A stretch of DNA of 64,000 bases from Bdellovibrio sp. SKB1291214 (GTDB lineage Bacteria; Bdellovibrionota; Bdellovibrionia; Bdellovibrionales; Bdellovibrionaceae), in assembly GCF_002209355.2 (NCBI RefSeq), contig NZ_CP106855.1, forward strand, positions 1,302,001 to 1,366,000, in the 5' to 3' direction. The notes under the pieces were generated by a model that was not told the DNA's origin, searched no databases, and saw only the letters and a program-made list of their open reading frames with translations. Positions 7,750-16,945 of the stretch are shown here, piece by piece. Each line of letters begins with the position of its first letter. Within the stretch, counting starts at the first letter, position 1. A program made the position numbers and the translations under genes.

Positions 7750-9019
7750 GGCCTTCCTGGTTTTAAGCCCGCGCGTTCAGTTTCGTTTTCCGCATTATAT
7801 TTTTGTTGATATCGAATCCACATCACATCTCCTAGGAGGAGAACATGGCGTTTTACAAAAGGCCGTCGAGATTGGTCGTAAATTCAGTGCAGATAGCAGT
7901 GCCGCGATTGCAGACACCGCTCCTGTCGCGCAGATGCTTGCGAAATGGAAGCCTTTCACTGTGGCTCCTCGTGCTGCTGAACATCGTGAGTTTTCAGGTC
8001 TCGGCCTTGATGCGCTAAAAGACCTTGAGGGTTTAGCCCCCTGGTCACAAAAGCGTTTGATTGAACATGTGATTTCATTCGCACGCACTTTAGGCGTTTG
8101 CACGTTAGAAGAAGTTTATAATTTCCGTTTGGTTTCACTGCGCGAGCGGTGGGGAGATTTCGGTGTTTTACTTTGGAATCGTTTGCATTCTCAAGACTCT
8201 CAAGTCATTTCACCTCTTGTTCCTCGCGATCCTCTTGTGGGGTATGGTTACCTTGACGATCCCTTAGGCTCCGTTCCCCTTTTATTCAATCGTATTAAAC
8301 CAGTGATGGATACTTTATTTGCGCGTTTAAATGGCCTCTCCCGATACGCGCATAAAATGGAGGTGATCCTTCACTGTGAGTATTCTGACAAAAAATATTT
8401 GCTATTGATCGAACCCATCAGCGCCAGCCGCGACCAAGCTCTGTTCGAAGATCTTCTGTATAAGAAGATGGAAAAAACAGAACTGACAAATCCCATCAGG
8501 GAATTTGAAGTATCCGTTTACGATGTGCCTGAAAAAATCCAACAACTGGATTTTTTCGAGCCGCGCGACAACTCGGAGGACCGTTGGCGCCGCTTGATCA
8601 GCTTTGCCAAGCAATCCAATTGCGAAATGGGATTTTTGCAGGTGGAGGCCAGTCATTTTCCCGAAAAAAGTTTTCAGCTGGTCACCGAGTGGCCCGAAGA
8701 TTTTAAATCGGAAGATTTGGTCGAGCGCCAAGACAATGCCGTCCAGGTAAAGACCACTTACGCAAAAGGTTTAAAGGAAAGCCCCCGCCCTTCGCTGTTA
8801 TTGGAAAACCCGCAACCCTTAAATAGCTTTGAGGTGCAAAAGCTTCGTTTTGTATCCACGATGCCCAGCGAACGAATTGAATCGTCGTGGTGGCAAATTT
8901 CTTCGCAGGAATTAAAACATCGTGATTATTTTTTCGCTTTGTCGCAACAAGGACAGTTGATTTGGATTTTCCAGGATAAGGTCAGTTCGCAGTATTATCT
9001 GCACGGGTACTTTGACTAA
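7697..9019 (+). CDS. imuB: ImuB, catalytically dead Y-family polymerase scaffold
   Basis: 440 residues. The N-terminus MRTLCINLK replaces the metal-binding aspartate of active Y-family polymerases with asparagine, and the second acidic site is also unconventional, as expected for ImuB. A sliding-clamp binding motif QLDFF lies near residue 284. The C-terminus (HRDYFFALSQQGQLIWIF...YYLHGYFD) matches the ImuB-C domain that contacts partners. Family knowledge: ImuB recruits DnaE2 to the beta clamp. The start lies inside imuA, and the stop is three bases before dnaE2. Confidence 0.88.
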   Translation: MRTLCINLKTQQESSSAEAFLVLSPRVQFRFPHYIFVDIESTSHLLGGEHGVLQKAVEIGRKFSADSSAAIADTAPVAQMLAKWKPFTVAPRAAEHREFSGLGLDALKDLEGLAPWSQKRLIEHVISFARTLGVCTLEEVYNFRLVSLRERWGDFGVLLWNRLHSQDSQVISPLVPRDPLVGYGYLDDPLGSVPLLFNRIKPVMDTLFARLNGLSRYAHKMEVILHCEYSDKKYLLLIEPISASRDQALFEDLLYKKMEKTELTNPIREFEVSVYDVPEKIQQLDFFEPRDNSEDRWRRLISFAKQSNCEMGFLQVEASHFPEKSFQLVTEWPEDFKSEDLVERQDNAVQVKTTYAKGLKESPRPSLLLENPQPLNSFEVQKLRFVSTMPSERIESSWWQISSQELKHRDYFFALSQQGQLIWIFQDKVSSQYYLHGYFD

Positions 9020-9022
9020 AAA

Positions 9023-12000
9023 ATGAGTAAATCAGTTCAAGTTCGTCAAACACATGCGATCACCCCCACAGCCAAGGGTTTTGTCGAGCTTTTAGGTCGC
9101 AGCAATTTTTCTTTTCTTCGTGGGGCTTCCTCCCCGGAAGAAATGGTCGAAGCCGCCATCCATAATAGCTATGATGGCATTGCGATGTGTGATCTTAATG
9201 GTCTTTACGGAGTGGCCCGTGGTTTTCTGACAGCCAATACTCCATCCATGTTCACGGAATCCACCAAACCCAAAGATGGCTTTCGTTATATCATCGGTTC
9301 AGAACTGACTTTGACAGATCAAAGTACGATCACCCTGATCCCGATGAATAAAAATGGTTACACACATTTGTGTGAACTGCTCACTTTAGGAAAAAGACAG
9401 GCCGCCAAAGGATTTTCATCCCTGCGCTTGGAACAAATCGAAAAATACAATCAAGATCTACTTTGCTTAGCTTTGCCGCCCATCGATGAAAAACGCTATG
9501 ACAGTTTAGAAAAGATTTTTAAAGACCGTCTGTACATTCCCGTATGGCGAGATCTGACCTGGGAGTCTCACGAATTTTATCGTCAGGCCCTTTTACTTGA
9601 ACAAAAATGTGGCGCTCAGTTGTTCGTTTCTCAGCGCCCCTTCATGCACACTCGCAAAAGAAAACCTCTGTTCGATGTTCTGACTTGCGTTCTTCACCAC
9701 ACCACTTTGGAGCAAGCTAAGGATAAATTGATCCAAAATGCTGAACGTTCACTCAGAACAATCCCGGAAATCAGCTCCCTGTGGGCCGATCGCGTCGACC
9801 TTGTGGAAAAAACTGTGGAAATCGCAGCACGTGTGAATTTCACGCTGAATGAAATTCGCTATCGGTATCCTCGTTCAAACTTACCACAAGGTAAGACTCC
9901 GACAGAATATTTGCGCTTCTTAGTTGAGGAAGGAATCAAGTGGCGATTCCCTGAAGGGGCCTCCGAACAAATCTTAAAGACCATTGATCATGAATTAAAA
10001 ATGATCAAAGAGTTGGAGTACGAGGACTACTTTCTTACATTACGTGAAATTTGTGAGTTCGCCGATCGCAAGGGTATTTTATATCAAGGACGGGGTTCTG
10101 CGGCGAATTCAATTGTTTGCTTTTGTATCGGATTAACGTCCGTGAATCCTAAAGACATTGATGTCTTATTCGAGCGCTTCATTTCCGTGGAACGTCGTGA
10201 ACCACCAGATATCGATATCGATTTTGAACACAGCCGCCGCGAAGAAGTCATTCAGTATATTTATGAAAAATACAACGAGCGCCATGCTGCTATGGTTTGC
10301 ACCGTTGTACGTTATCGTTCGCGCATGGCGATTCGCGAGGCAGCAAAAGCTTTTGGTATTTCTTTAGAACACATCAATGCCATGGTGAAATTCATGGGTC
10401 GCGATGGAATGCGCCGACTGATCGAGGACCCTAACATTCACAAACGTTTCGGCGTTGAAAACCCCCAAGTATGGATGCTGTTTTTAGAGATGGCCAGACA
10501 GTTGCATGGATTTCCACGTCACTTGGGAATTCATACAGGTGGTTTCTTAATCACTCAAGATCCCATCACCGAAATGGTGCCCGTTGAAAAAGCGACGATG
10601 AATGGTCGCTATGTGATTCAGTGGAATAAAGATGACGTTGCAACTTTAAAGTTGATGAAGATCGACGTGTTAAGTTTGGGAATGCTAACATGTTTGCGTA
10701 AGTGTTTTGACCTTTTGAAAAATCACAAAGGTCTTTCCTACAACTTAGCTACTCTTCCGCAAAATGATCCCAAAACTTACGATATGATTTGCAAAGCTGA
10801 AACCGTCGGCGTTTTTCAAATCGAATCCCGCGCACAGATGCAAACACTCCCGCGCATGTTGCCACGAAATTTTTATGACTTAGTTGTCGAGGTGGCGCTG
10901 GTTCGTCCAGGTCCTTTACAAGGAGGAATGGTTCATCCTTACTTACGCCGTCGCCAAGGACTTGAGCCCGTGGACTACGCTCATAAAGATTTGATCCCTA
11001 TTTTAAAAAGAACCCATGGCGTACCCATTTTCCAAGAACAAGTGATGAGGATCGTCATCGTCGCTGCAGGATTTTCTCCGGGTGAAGCCGACGAGCTTCG
11101 CAGGATTATGTCCTCGGCTTGGAGAAAACGCTCTACCATGGATGCCATCCGGGATCGCATCATGACGGGCTTTAAAAATCATGGCATCTCTGAGCAATAC
11201 GCGGAACAGATTTACGCCACCATCGAAGGTTTTGCAAATTATGGCTTTCCAGAAAGTCATGCTGCAAGTTTTGCGGTATTAACTTATGCAAGTTGCTATT
11301 TGAAGTGTCGTCATCCTGACGTCTTTGCCTGTGGTCTTTTAAACAGCCAGCCCATGGGTTTTTATGCTCCTCGCACGATTATCGCTGAAGCCCAACGCAA
11401 TGGTGTTAAGGTCGCCCCTTTATGCATTCAGAAATCTGATTACGACTACATTCTTGAAGAAGAAAATGACAACCGAACTCACACTCTGAGAGTAGGATTT
11501 CGTTCCATTTACGGTCTTCCTGAGGAACAAGCACGAAAAATTGAAGACGAAAGAAAACTAAACGGCTGCTATAAAGACATTAAAGACTTTATTCAGCGCA
11601 CCCAGCTTCCTCGTGGCACCTTAGTAAAGCTTGCCGCCACAGGAGCCATGGAATGCTTTGAAACTAGTGCCCGAGAGCTTATCTGGCACATCGAAGGATT
11701 AAGTTTAGATCAAAACAGTTTCTTATGGGGACAACCTAAAGAAGTTCTGACTCACACTCCTGTTGCAGAACATGACGAAGACGATTCAGATCATCTTCCA
11801 TTTGAATCCAATTGGGATCGCATGCGCCGAGAGTACGAGACAAAGGGATTTTCGGTGGATTCCCATCCTCTGTCCGTTCTGCGTTCTTATTTAAATACCA
11901 AGAATCAAACTTTGATTGAACAGCGCTTTATTCCCTATGTGACTTCCACAGATTTAGAACGAATCATTAATAAGCGCAAAGTCCGCGTCGCAGGTATGAT

Positions 12001-12217
12001 CTCCATAACCCAACGCCCTCCTACTGCCAAAGGCATGTGTTTTATCACTCTAGAGGATGAGTTCGGATTTATGAATATCGTCATTCACCCTGATGTTTAT
12101 CAAAAAAATCGCGAAGTGATTTACAGTGGACGCTCCCTTTTAGAAGTCCAAGGGCAGGTGGAAAAGGTCGGAAGCATCATCAATGTACGGGCCATTAATA
12201 TTCTTCCTTTAGGATAA
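9023..12217 (+). CDS. dnaE2: Error-prone DNA polymerase DnaE2 (ImuC)
   Basis: 1064 residues, the usual size of DnaE2 and shorter than the replicative DnaE. Order of parts: PHP domain (FVELLGRSNFSFLRGASSPEEM), polymerase palm with PPDIDIDFEH (Asp396, Asp398, Asp400), fingers, tandem HhH region (ARKIEDERKLNGCYKDIKDF), and a C-terminal OB fold (VRVAGMISITQRPPTAKGMCFITLEDE). It performs translesion synthesis and induced mutagenesis with ImuA and ImuB. The start is three bases after imuB, so it is the last gene of this operon; the next gene follows within 14 bases and may be read through. Confidence 0.95.
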   Translation: MSKSVQVRQTHAITPTAKGFVELLGRSNFSFLRGASSPEEMVEAAIHNSYDGIAMCDLNGLYGVARGFLTANTPSMFTESTKPKDGFRYIIGSELTLTDQSTITLIPMNKNGYTHLCELLTLGKRQAAKGFSSLRLEQIEKYNQDLLCLALPPIDEKRYDSLEKIFKDRLYIPVWRDLTWESHEFYRQALLLEQKCGAQLFVSQRPFMHTRKRKPLFDVLTCVLHHTTLEQAKDKLIQNAERSLRTIPEISSLWADRVDLVEKTVEIAARVNFTLNEIRYRYPRSNLPQGKTPTEYLRFLVEEGIKWRFPEGASEQILKTIDHELKMIKELEYEDYFLTLREICEFADRKGILYQGRGSAANSIVCFCIGLTSVNPKDIDVLFERFISVERREPPDIDIDFEHSRREEVIQYIYEKYNERHAAMVCTVVRYRSRMAIREAAKAFGISLEHINAMVKFMGRDGMRRLIEDPNIHKRFGVENPQVWMLFLEMARQLHGFPRHLGIHTGGFLITQDPITEMVPVEKATMNGRYVIQWNKDDVATLKLMKIDVLSLGMLTCLRKCFDLLKNHKGLSYNLATLPQNDPKTYDMICKAETVGVFQIESRAQMQTLPRMLPRNFYDLVVEVALVRPGPLQGGMVHPYLRRRQGLEPVDYAHKDLIPILKRTHGVPIFQEQVMRIVIVAAGFSPGEADELRRIMSSAWRKRSTMDAIRDRIMTGFKNHGISEQYAEQIYATIEGFANYGFPESHAASFAVLTYASCYLKCRHPDVFACGLLNSQPMGFYAPRTIIAEAQRNGVKVAPLCIQKSDYDYILEEENDNRTHTLRVGFRSIYGLPEEQARKIEDERKLNGCYKDIKDFIQRTQLPRGTLVKLAATGAMECFETSARELIWHIEGLSLDQNSFLWGQPKEVLTHTPVAEHDEDDSDHLPFESNWDRMRREYETKGFSVDSHPLSVLRSYLNTKNQTLIEQRFIPYVTSTDLERIINKRKVRVAGMISITQRPPTAKGMCFITLEDEFGFMNIVIHPDVYQKNREVIYSGRSLLEVQGQVEKVGSIINVRAINILPLG

Positions 12218-12230
12218 TAAATCAGGTACC

Positions 12231-13037
12231 GTGATCGTCATGATCTTGGAATCCCTAGAATTTCTTTTAACACCGACGACACCCATTGCGCGCAAGTATG
12301 GATTTTTATATTCATCGATCTCGCTTCGTCATCGTTATCACCGTCAAAAGAAAAACTGGCTTCCTCATCTTAAAAATTGCCAAGATTTGTTTTTAGAAAC
12401 AGCGAACTCATTACCACAAAGAAAAAGCGTTGTGGTTATGGGCAGTGCTCACTTGCATGAAATCCCATTGCACTTGTTAATGGATACTTTCGAGCAAGTG
12501 ACGTTAGTGGATGTGATTCATCCGTTAAAACATCACTTACAAGCAAAAAGATATTCACGCTTAAAGCTTGTGACGATGGATCTGACAAATGCATTAGATA
12601 AGCTGCAAGAGCTGAACTCCCTAGAAGATCTGAATAATCTTGCGACGAAGCTAGCAGGTGAAAAGCTTTTCCATTTCGAAGCCGATTTGATTGTCTCTGC
12701 AAACCTCATGTCGCAACTAGCTTTGTTACCCCTTGATGCCGTCGAAAAGAAAATCAAACGCACCCTTGAACTGACCGAGAAAGACGTCATCTGCACTCAG
12801 TTCGCCGAAACTCATTTGAAAAATCTAAGTGCCTGCAAAGGGACTAAGCTGATTTATTCCGACCGCGAAGTCATCTATCGCGATAAAAGCAACGAGATCA
12901 TGTACACGGGCCACTACCCCGTCAGTTTTACCGGCTATAAAAAATTGAAAGAATGGTATTGGATGTTAGCTCCCTTAAAGGAAGCCTCTAAAGACTATTC
13001 CATCGAAATGAAAATCGAAGCCTACAAAAGCACCTAA
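12231..13037 (+). CDS. Rossmann-fold protein, possibly SAM-dependent methyltransferase
   Basis: 268 residues from a GTG start; an in-frame ATG at 12240 is an equally possible start, since the only AGG lies close to both. The segment KSVVVMGSAHLHEIPLHLLMDTFEQVTLVDVIHPL has the shape of a class I methyltransferase: a strand with a short glycine loop, then an acidic residue ending strand 2. Later LIVSANLMSQL fits strand 4. No substrate-specific motif is visible. It lies 14 bases after dnaE2 and may be cotranscribed with the mutagenesis genes, although a role there is not shown. Confidence 0.55.
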   Translation: MIVMILESLEFLLTPTTPIARKYGFLYSSISLRHRYHRQKKNWLPHLKNCQDLFLETANSLPQRKSVVVMGSAHLHEIPLHLLMDTFEQVTLVDVIHPLKHHLQAKRYSRLKLVTMDLTNALDKLQELNSLEDLNNLATKLAGEKLFHFEADLIVSANLMSQLALLPLDAVEKKIKRTLELTEKDVICTQFAETHLKNLSACKGTKLIYSDREVIYRDKSNEIMYTGHYPVSFTGYKKLKEWYWMLAPLKEASKDYSIEMKIEAYKST

Positions 13038-13067
13038 TCCCCTTTCGGAATTACTAAACCTTAGACA

Positions 13068-13727
13068 TTGGAACATATCCCCTTTGTCCTATTAGCCCTA
13101 ACTGCCTGCCAACAGCCCCACAAAGAAAGTAACAGCCTGTCGCCTACTCCAGAGGTTTCAGCCGAAACCGAGGTCTATACAGGCCCATCTGGCTTGGTCA
13201 TCATCCGAATCGCTGATGAGCAAAATACCTCGCTGACTCTACCACAGAAACTTAACGTAAATTTTGAAACCATAAACGAAGACAAAACAAATCTTAGAAT
13301 TGAACAATTTCCAGCTGGTGCAACATCGATTCTCTTCAGTAAACACCCAACTATTCAAAGCTATGGTTGTGAGAAACAAAGCGAAGTTCTACCCAACAAA
13401 ATCGATGCCGAAAGAGTTATAATCTGTGGGCAAGTTTTCATTCCTTCAGGAAGATTTGAAATTCGCACTTCTAAATTAGAACTTCGTGATGCCAAAATTG
13501 TAACTACAGAAAAGCCTTTTGATCCAAACGTCGAGTTCACTTTATCAAACACTACGATCTATGCCGCGGAAATAGAAGTCCACGGGACAAACAAACTGAC
13601 TCTTCAAGGTTATTCGGACGGGTTTGATAGATCGTCAGCACACGCATTGTTTATGAATTTTGCCTACGTGTCTGGTGAGGGCTCCTTTGAAGTCCTGTCC
13701 CGCAATCAAATAAGAACTCTGAGATAA
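13068..13727 (+). CDS. Putative lipoprotein with atypical start
   Basis: 219 residues from a TTG. An in-frame TAG just two codons upstream rules out an extension. The N-terminus MEHIPFVLLALTAC has a lipobox (LTAC, Cys14) but lacks the usual lysines or arginines before the hydrophobic stretch, and I see no ribosome site. The gene may therefore be a decayed or frameshifted lipoprotein. The rest is rich in beta-strand patterns (RFEIRTSKLELRDAKIV, NTTIYAAEIEVHGTNKLTL), similar to a right-handed beta-helix or carbohydrate-binding surface protein. Function unknown. Confidence 0.45.
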   Translation: MEHIPFVLLALTACQQPHKESNSLSPTPEVSAETEVYTGPSGLVIIRIADEQNTSLTLPQKLNVNFETINEDKTNLRIEQFPAGATSILFSKHPTIQSYGCEKQSEVLPNKIDAERVIICGQVFIPSGRFEIRTSKLELRDAKIVTTEKPFDPNVEFTLSNTTIYAAEIEVHGTNKLTLQGYSDGFDRSSAHALFMNFAYVSGEGSFEVLSRNQIRTLR

Positions 13728-13823
13728 GTTAGTCCGCAAAAAGGAGTTTTGAAGATTAAAAAAGAACTGCTGACATCAGAGAGACCTGAAAAGTGTAAAA
13801 TATGCTTAACGTACCTCGAAACA

Positions 13824-13854
13824 GCACCACCAGAAATCAAAGACATTGTGGTGC
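13824..13854. terminator. Hairpin between convergent genes
   Basis: GCACCAC at 13824-13830 pairs exactly with GTGGTGC at 13848-13854 across a 17-base loop. It lies between the lipoprotein gene and the convergent O-methyltransferase gene. A short T-rich stretch follows on the plus strand, so weak termination is possible. Confidence 0.35.
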
Positions 13855-13871
13855 GTTCGTTAAAGAAGTTT

Positions 13872-14531
13872 TTACTTTTTAAGAGCGACGAAAAGGCCTT
13901 CGTACGTCGGTGCGATGGCCGCCTCATAAAGATCGGGATTCGCTAAGCGCTCGTTAAATTCTCTCATAATACGAACTTGTTTCTCAGAGAATTTTTGGGT
14001 TGTTGTCTGTCCCCATACAGCGCCACTTAGAAAAATATTGTCTGCCAACACCAGTCCACCTTTGCGCAAATTCTTTTCAGCCCACAGCAAATAATCCAAA
14101 TAGGCAGCCTTATTACCGTCGATGAACACGCCCTCAAAAGGCCCTTGTGCTTCAAGCTTCAACAATTCTTCACGGGCGTCACCGACCACGAGGTGAATTT
14201 TTTTGGATGATTGATCCAACTTTGAAAAGACCTCGGCAGAGCGACGGGCGTGTTCTGGATCCTTTTCCAAAGTCCAAAGTTCCCCACCGGCTGGCAAGGC
14301 TTCAAAGAAGTATTGAGCCGATAATCCTGTCAAAGTGCCGATTTCTACAAATTTTTTACAGCCATGCATTTTTACTAGAACATGGGCCAACTGCGCTTCG
14401 GCTGGAGAAATACTAATTCTTGCTAGACCTAGCTCTTCCGCAAACTGACGAGAAAGTTTTTTAGTGTCGTTCTCGTTATTAAATAGAGCACCTAGGTATT
14501 CTTCTTTGTTTGAAAGCACTGATTCACGCAT
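13872..14531 (-). CDS. Class I O-methyltransferase (caffeoyl-CoA OMT type)
   Basis: 219 residues. SAM-binding motif I is KFVEIGTLTGLSAQYF. It is followed by an acidic end of strand 2 (LWTLEKDPEHA), a GDA after strand 3 (VVGDAREEL) and the FEGVFIDGNKAAYLDY segment. The FIDG...K..Y pattern is typical of the metal-dependent caffeoyl-CoA O-methyltransferase family (COG4122). A second acidic metal ligand is seen in LADNIFLSGAV. Such bacterial enzymes methylate small catechol-like molecules, but the substrate here cannot be told. The ATG is supported by length and alignment with the family start. Confidence 0.85.
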   Translation of the reverse strand: MRESVLSNKEEYLGALFNNENDTKKLSRQFAEELGLARISISPAEAQLAHVLVKMHGCKKFVEIGTLTGLSAQYFFEALPAGGELWTLEKDPEHARRSAEVFSKLDQSSKKIHLVVGDAREELLKLEAQGPFEGVFIDGNKAAYLDYLLWAEKNLRKGGLVLADNIFLSGAVWGQTTTQKFSEKQVRIMREFNERLANPDLYEAAIAPTYEGLFVALKK

Positions 14532-14643
14532 GAACAGATCCTCTCATGAAAGAGTCTGGAAGTTAACAGGAAGTTAATTTGCTTAGACACTAACACACAG
14601 AATAGCCTAAAACAGACAGCATCACTTGATCATGGAGGATCAT

Positions 14644-15165
14644 ATGAAGCCTGACATCCAGTTCCTGATGAGTTTAGCACTCATCACGGCCACTGTTTCT
14701 TGTTCCTCGAAATCAAAGCGCGATGATGAATACCTTTTGCGACCCGTAAAGGCCACCCCGTCAAGACCGCCCGACTCCATTCTTAACAAACACGTCAGCA
14801 ACGATCTGCGGGACAGCGTCCGTTATGATCAGCTCTCTAAGAATGTTCGATTTGACTATGCCAGCGCGGAAATCACGCCGTCTTCAAAAAATGCACTCAA
14901 CACCATTGCAAAAGAGATTAATTCGTCTTTGGACTCTTTTAGGGTAATTCGTCTGACGGGAGTTACCGACGCCAGTGGTGATGATTCACGCAACATGCAG
15001 CTTTCTCAAAGACGGGCTGAAAATGTTAGAAGGTATTTAATATCTCAAGGTGTTCCCGCAGAAAAACTAGAAGCGATTGGTGTGGGCGCAACAAACACGA
15101 TCATGCCTGGGACAAAAATTAAAGCTGCCGCCGATCGCCGTGTGGACTTTGAGATTGTGCGATAG
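14644..15165 (+). CDS. OmpA-domain (Pal-like) lipoprotein
   Basis: 173 residues from the ATG at 14644, which follows GGAGGA; an upstream in-frame TTG lacks a site. The signal peptide ends in ITATVSC with Cys20 as the lipid attachment site. The C-terminal half is an OmpA peptidoglycan-binding domain (VRFDYASAEITPSSKNALNTIAKEI, GVTDASGDDSRNMQLSQRRAENVRRYL, AAADRRVDFEI), with the D and R residues that bind diaminopimelate. It should tether the outer membrane to the wall. It is not next to tol genes, so it is not clearly Pal itself. Confidence 0.87.
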   Translation: MKPDIQFLMSLALITATVSCSSKSKRDDEYLLRPVKATPSRPPDSILNKHVSNDLRDSVRYDQLSKNVRFDYASAEITPSSKNALNTIAKEINSSLDSFRVIRLTGVTDASGDDSRNMQLSQRRAENVRRYLISQGVPAEKLEAIGVGATNTIMPGTKIKAAADRRVDFEIVR

Positions 15166-15190
15166 AGGGATGCATGGCTAAATAGTCGCC

Positions 15191-15856
15191 ATGAATCCAC
15201 TCTTAGTTTTTGATCTTGATGGCACTTTAATTGACTCTGCGCCGGATATTATCGTCGCTGTAAATCGCACCTTAAAGAATCACAATAAGCCGATGTTGGG
15301 CGATCAAGAGATCATTTCTCATATTGGTGAAGGTTTAAAAAAACTTTTGGCAGACCTGTTCATCAACGATGATCTTTCATCGGCAGATGTCATCAATCTC
15401 GAAGTGGAATTTCTGAAAATCTATGAAGAAGAGATGTTAAATAAAACCCGCATTTATCCAGAGGTCGAAAACTTCTTAGGAAATTACGCGGGCCCGATGG
15501 CGATCATCACAAACAAGAACGAAGTGCCAGCGAAAATAATATTAAAGCACTTAGGCCTTGACCGCTTTCCTTGGGTGAACGTTTTCGGGGCAGACACGCT
15601 CGCGGAACGCAAACCAAGCCCCTTGCCCCTGCACACAATGATGAAACTTGCTGGTCATAATCCGCACAATACTTTGATGATTGGGGATGGAATTCCAGAT
15701 ATGGTTTCCGCGCAACGCGCCGGTGTAGCGTCGCTAGCCATCGAGTTTGGATACACATCGCCGGAACTGCTTCAGAGGTACGAACCTAAAGCATTTTTGC
15801 GAAGCTATTTAGACCTTCCAAACTTAGTGGAACAACTATTTTCAGTCCGAACTTAA
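15191..15856 (+). CDS. gph: Phosphoglycolate phosphatase-like HAD hydrolase
   Basis: 221 residues of a HAD-superfamily phosphatase. Motif I is FDLDGTLIDS (Asp8 nucleophile, Asp10), motif II is AIITNK, motif III is the lysine in ERKPSP, and motif IV is GDGIPDMVSAQRAG. The helical cap between motifs I and II is the size found in Gph. The enzyme removes phosphate from 2-phosphoglycolate, which arises during DNA repair. Gph assignment rests on length and cap type; other small phosphate monoesters remain possible. It follows the OmpA lipoprotein by 25 bases. Confidence 0.78.
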   Translation: MNPLLVFDLDGTLIDSAPDIIVAVNRTLKNHNKPMLGDQEIISHIGEGLKKLLADLFINDDLSSADVINLEVEFLKIYEEEMLNKTRIYPEVENFLGNYAGPMAIITNKNEVPAKIILKHLGLDRFPWVNVFGADTLAERKPSPLPLHTMMKLAGHNPHNTLMIGDGIPDMVSAQRAGVASLAIEFGYTSPELLQRYEPKAFLRSYLDLPNLVEQLFSVRT

Positions 15857-16007
15857 GAGTCACAAAAACGTTCATGATTTTAGTTCGCGTTGTTCCATAA
15901 TCTCATCGTGAGACACTTCAAAAAGCATATATTTGGAGTAATAAATGAGTTCACTAAAGTGAGTCCAGGTAACTTAAGTACGTTCCCCAACATCCGATAA
16001 ATTTCAT

Positions 16008-16862
16008 ATGAAGACCGAGGGGAAAATCTGGCTGTTTTACGACGCCGAAAAGAAAGAACAATCAAAGCCAATGTCTGTGGTACAGGCACAGGTGTTTCTT
16101 CTTTCTCTAAAAAAGAATGATCACTTGAAATACTTTGTTTGGACTCCCGGTTGGCCCGACTGGACATGTGTGAAAGATTTCCTTAAATCCGGTCAAAACT
16201 ATTTCGTGATGACTAAGCCACCGAAGCCGGTGGGAGTTACCGAAGATCTTCCTTCGAAGGACGAAAGCACTCTTGTCATTGAAGCCGAAGCTGGCAGCGC
16301 TGATAAAACCAACACTGGAACACTTGTTACCATGTCAGGACTGTTTACAAAGGTGCGCGATGATAAGCCTTTGAAAAAATCAGAACCTATCGATTATGGA
16401 TACTATCATCATGACTTTAATGGTGATGACTTAGATCTTTCCAAAATCAATCAAGTATCCAAACCTGAAAAGGTCAAAGTGTACGAGGAAACTGTTTCAC
16501 GCAACGAAGATTCAGATCGTCGTAAAGACACTCGTCACAACTTTAAAATTGAAATCATCTTGGTTTCTAAGACCAAGTCTTTCCGCACGTTTTCCCGCGA
16601 CATTTCTATCAGCGGTACCCAATTGGAAAAAGAAATCCCACGCGACTTTTTGAATGTGCCTTTCGATTTAATCGTTGTGAATCCTTATGACAAAGACTCT
16701 TCACGCGGCCGTTTACTTTTCAGAGCGAAAATTGTGGGTGACATGACTGACCCACGCCGCTTGATGTTTATCGAACAAGATCACGAAATGACTGTGAAGC
16801 TTGATGCCCTACTTAGGTCCTATACGAAAGCTCAAGCAGCCGATAGAAAATCCGCTGGTTAA
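16008..16862 (+). CDS. PilZ-domain c-di-GMP receptor with N-terminal GYF-like domain
   Basis: 284 residues. The N-terminal part (KIWLFYDAEKKEQSKPMSVVQAQVFL...VWTPGWPDWTCVKDFL) resembles the GYF_2/DUF4339 type, in which tryptophans form a small binding domain. An acidic linker follows. The C-terminal PilZ domain keeps both c-di-GMP motifs: RRKDTR at 171-176 (RxxxR) and DISISGT at 198-204 (D/NxSxxG). It should therefore bind the second messenger. It is cytoplasmic with no signal peptide. Partner unknown; motility or surface behaviour is the usual output. A short palindrome, TCACTAAAGTGA, lies upstream near 15950. Confidence 0.86.
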   Translation: MKTEGKIWLFYDAEKKEQSKPMSVVQAQVFLLSLKKNDHLKYFVWTPGWPDWTCVKDFLKSGQNYFVMTKPPKPVGVTEDLPSKDESTLVIEAEAGSADKTNTGTLVTMSGLFTKVRDDKPLKKSEPIDYGYYHHDFNGDDLDLSKINQVSKPEKVKVYEETVSRNEDSDRRKDTRHNFKIEIILVSKTKSFRTFSRDISISGTQLEKEIPRDFLNVPFDLIVVNPYDKDSSRGRLLFRAKIVGDMTDPRRLMFIEQDHEMTVKLDALLRSYTKAQAADRKSAG

Positions 16863-16945
16863 AAATCGAAAGTATTTTAGAATCTTAATTAAAGATTTCT
16901 TTACAACTCTCCGATCTCAAAGTGACGCACGTTTGAGGAGAGTTC

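Noticed and set aside
13749-13946. 65-codon frame from a TTG with a good AAGGAG site after the lipoprotein gene
   Set aside because: Its last third runs antisense into the well-supported O-methyltransferase gene and it resembles no family. The first part may be a remnant, but there is not enough to call a gene.
15943-15960. Five-codon leader frame (MSSLK) after GGAG before the PilZ gene
   Set aside because: It overlaps the small palindrome TCACTAAAGTGA and has no further support as a leader peptide.
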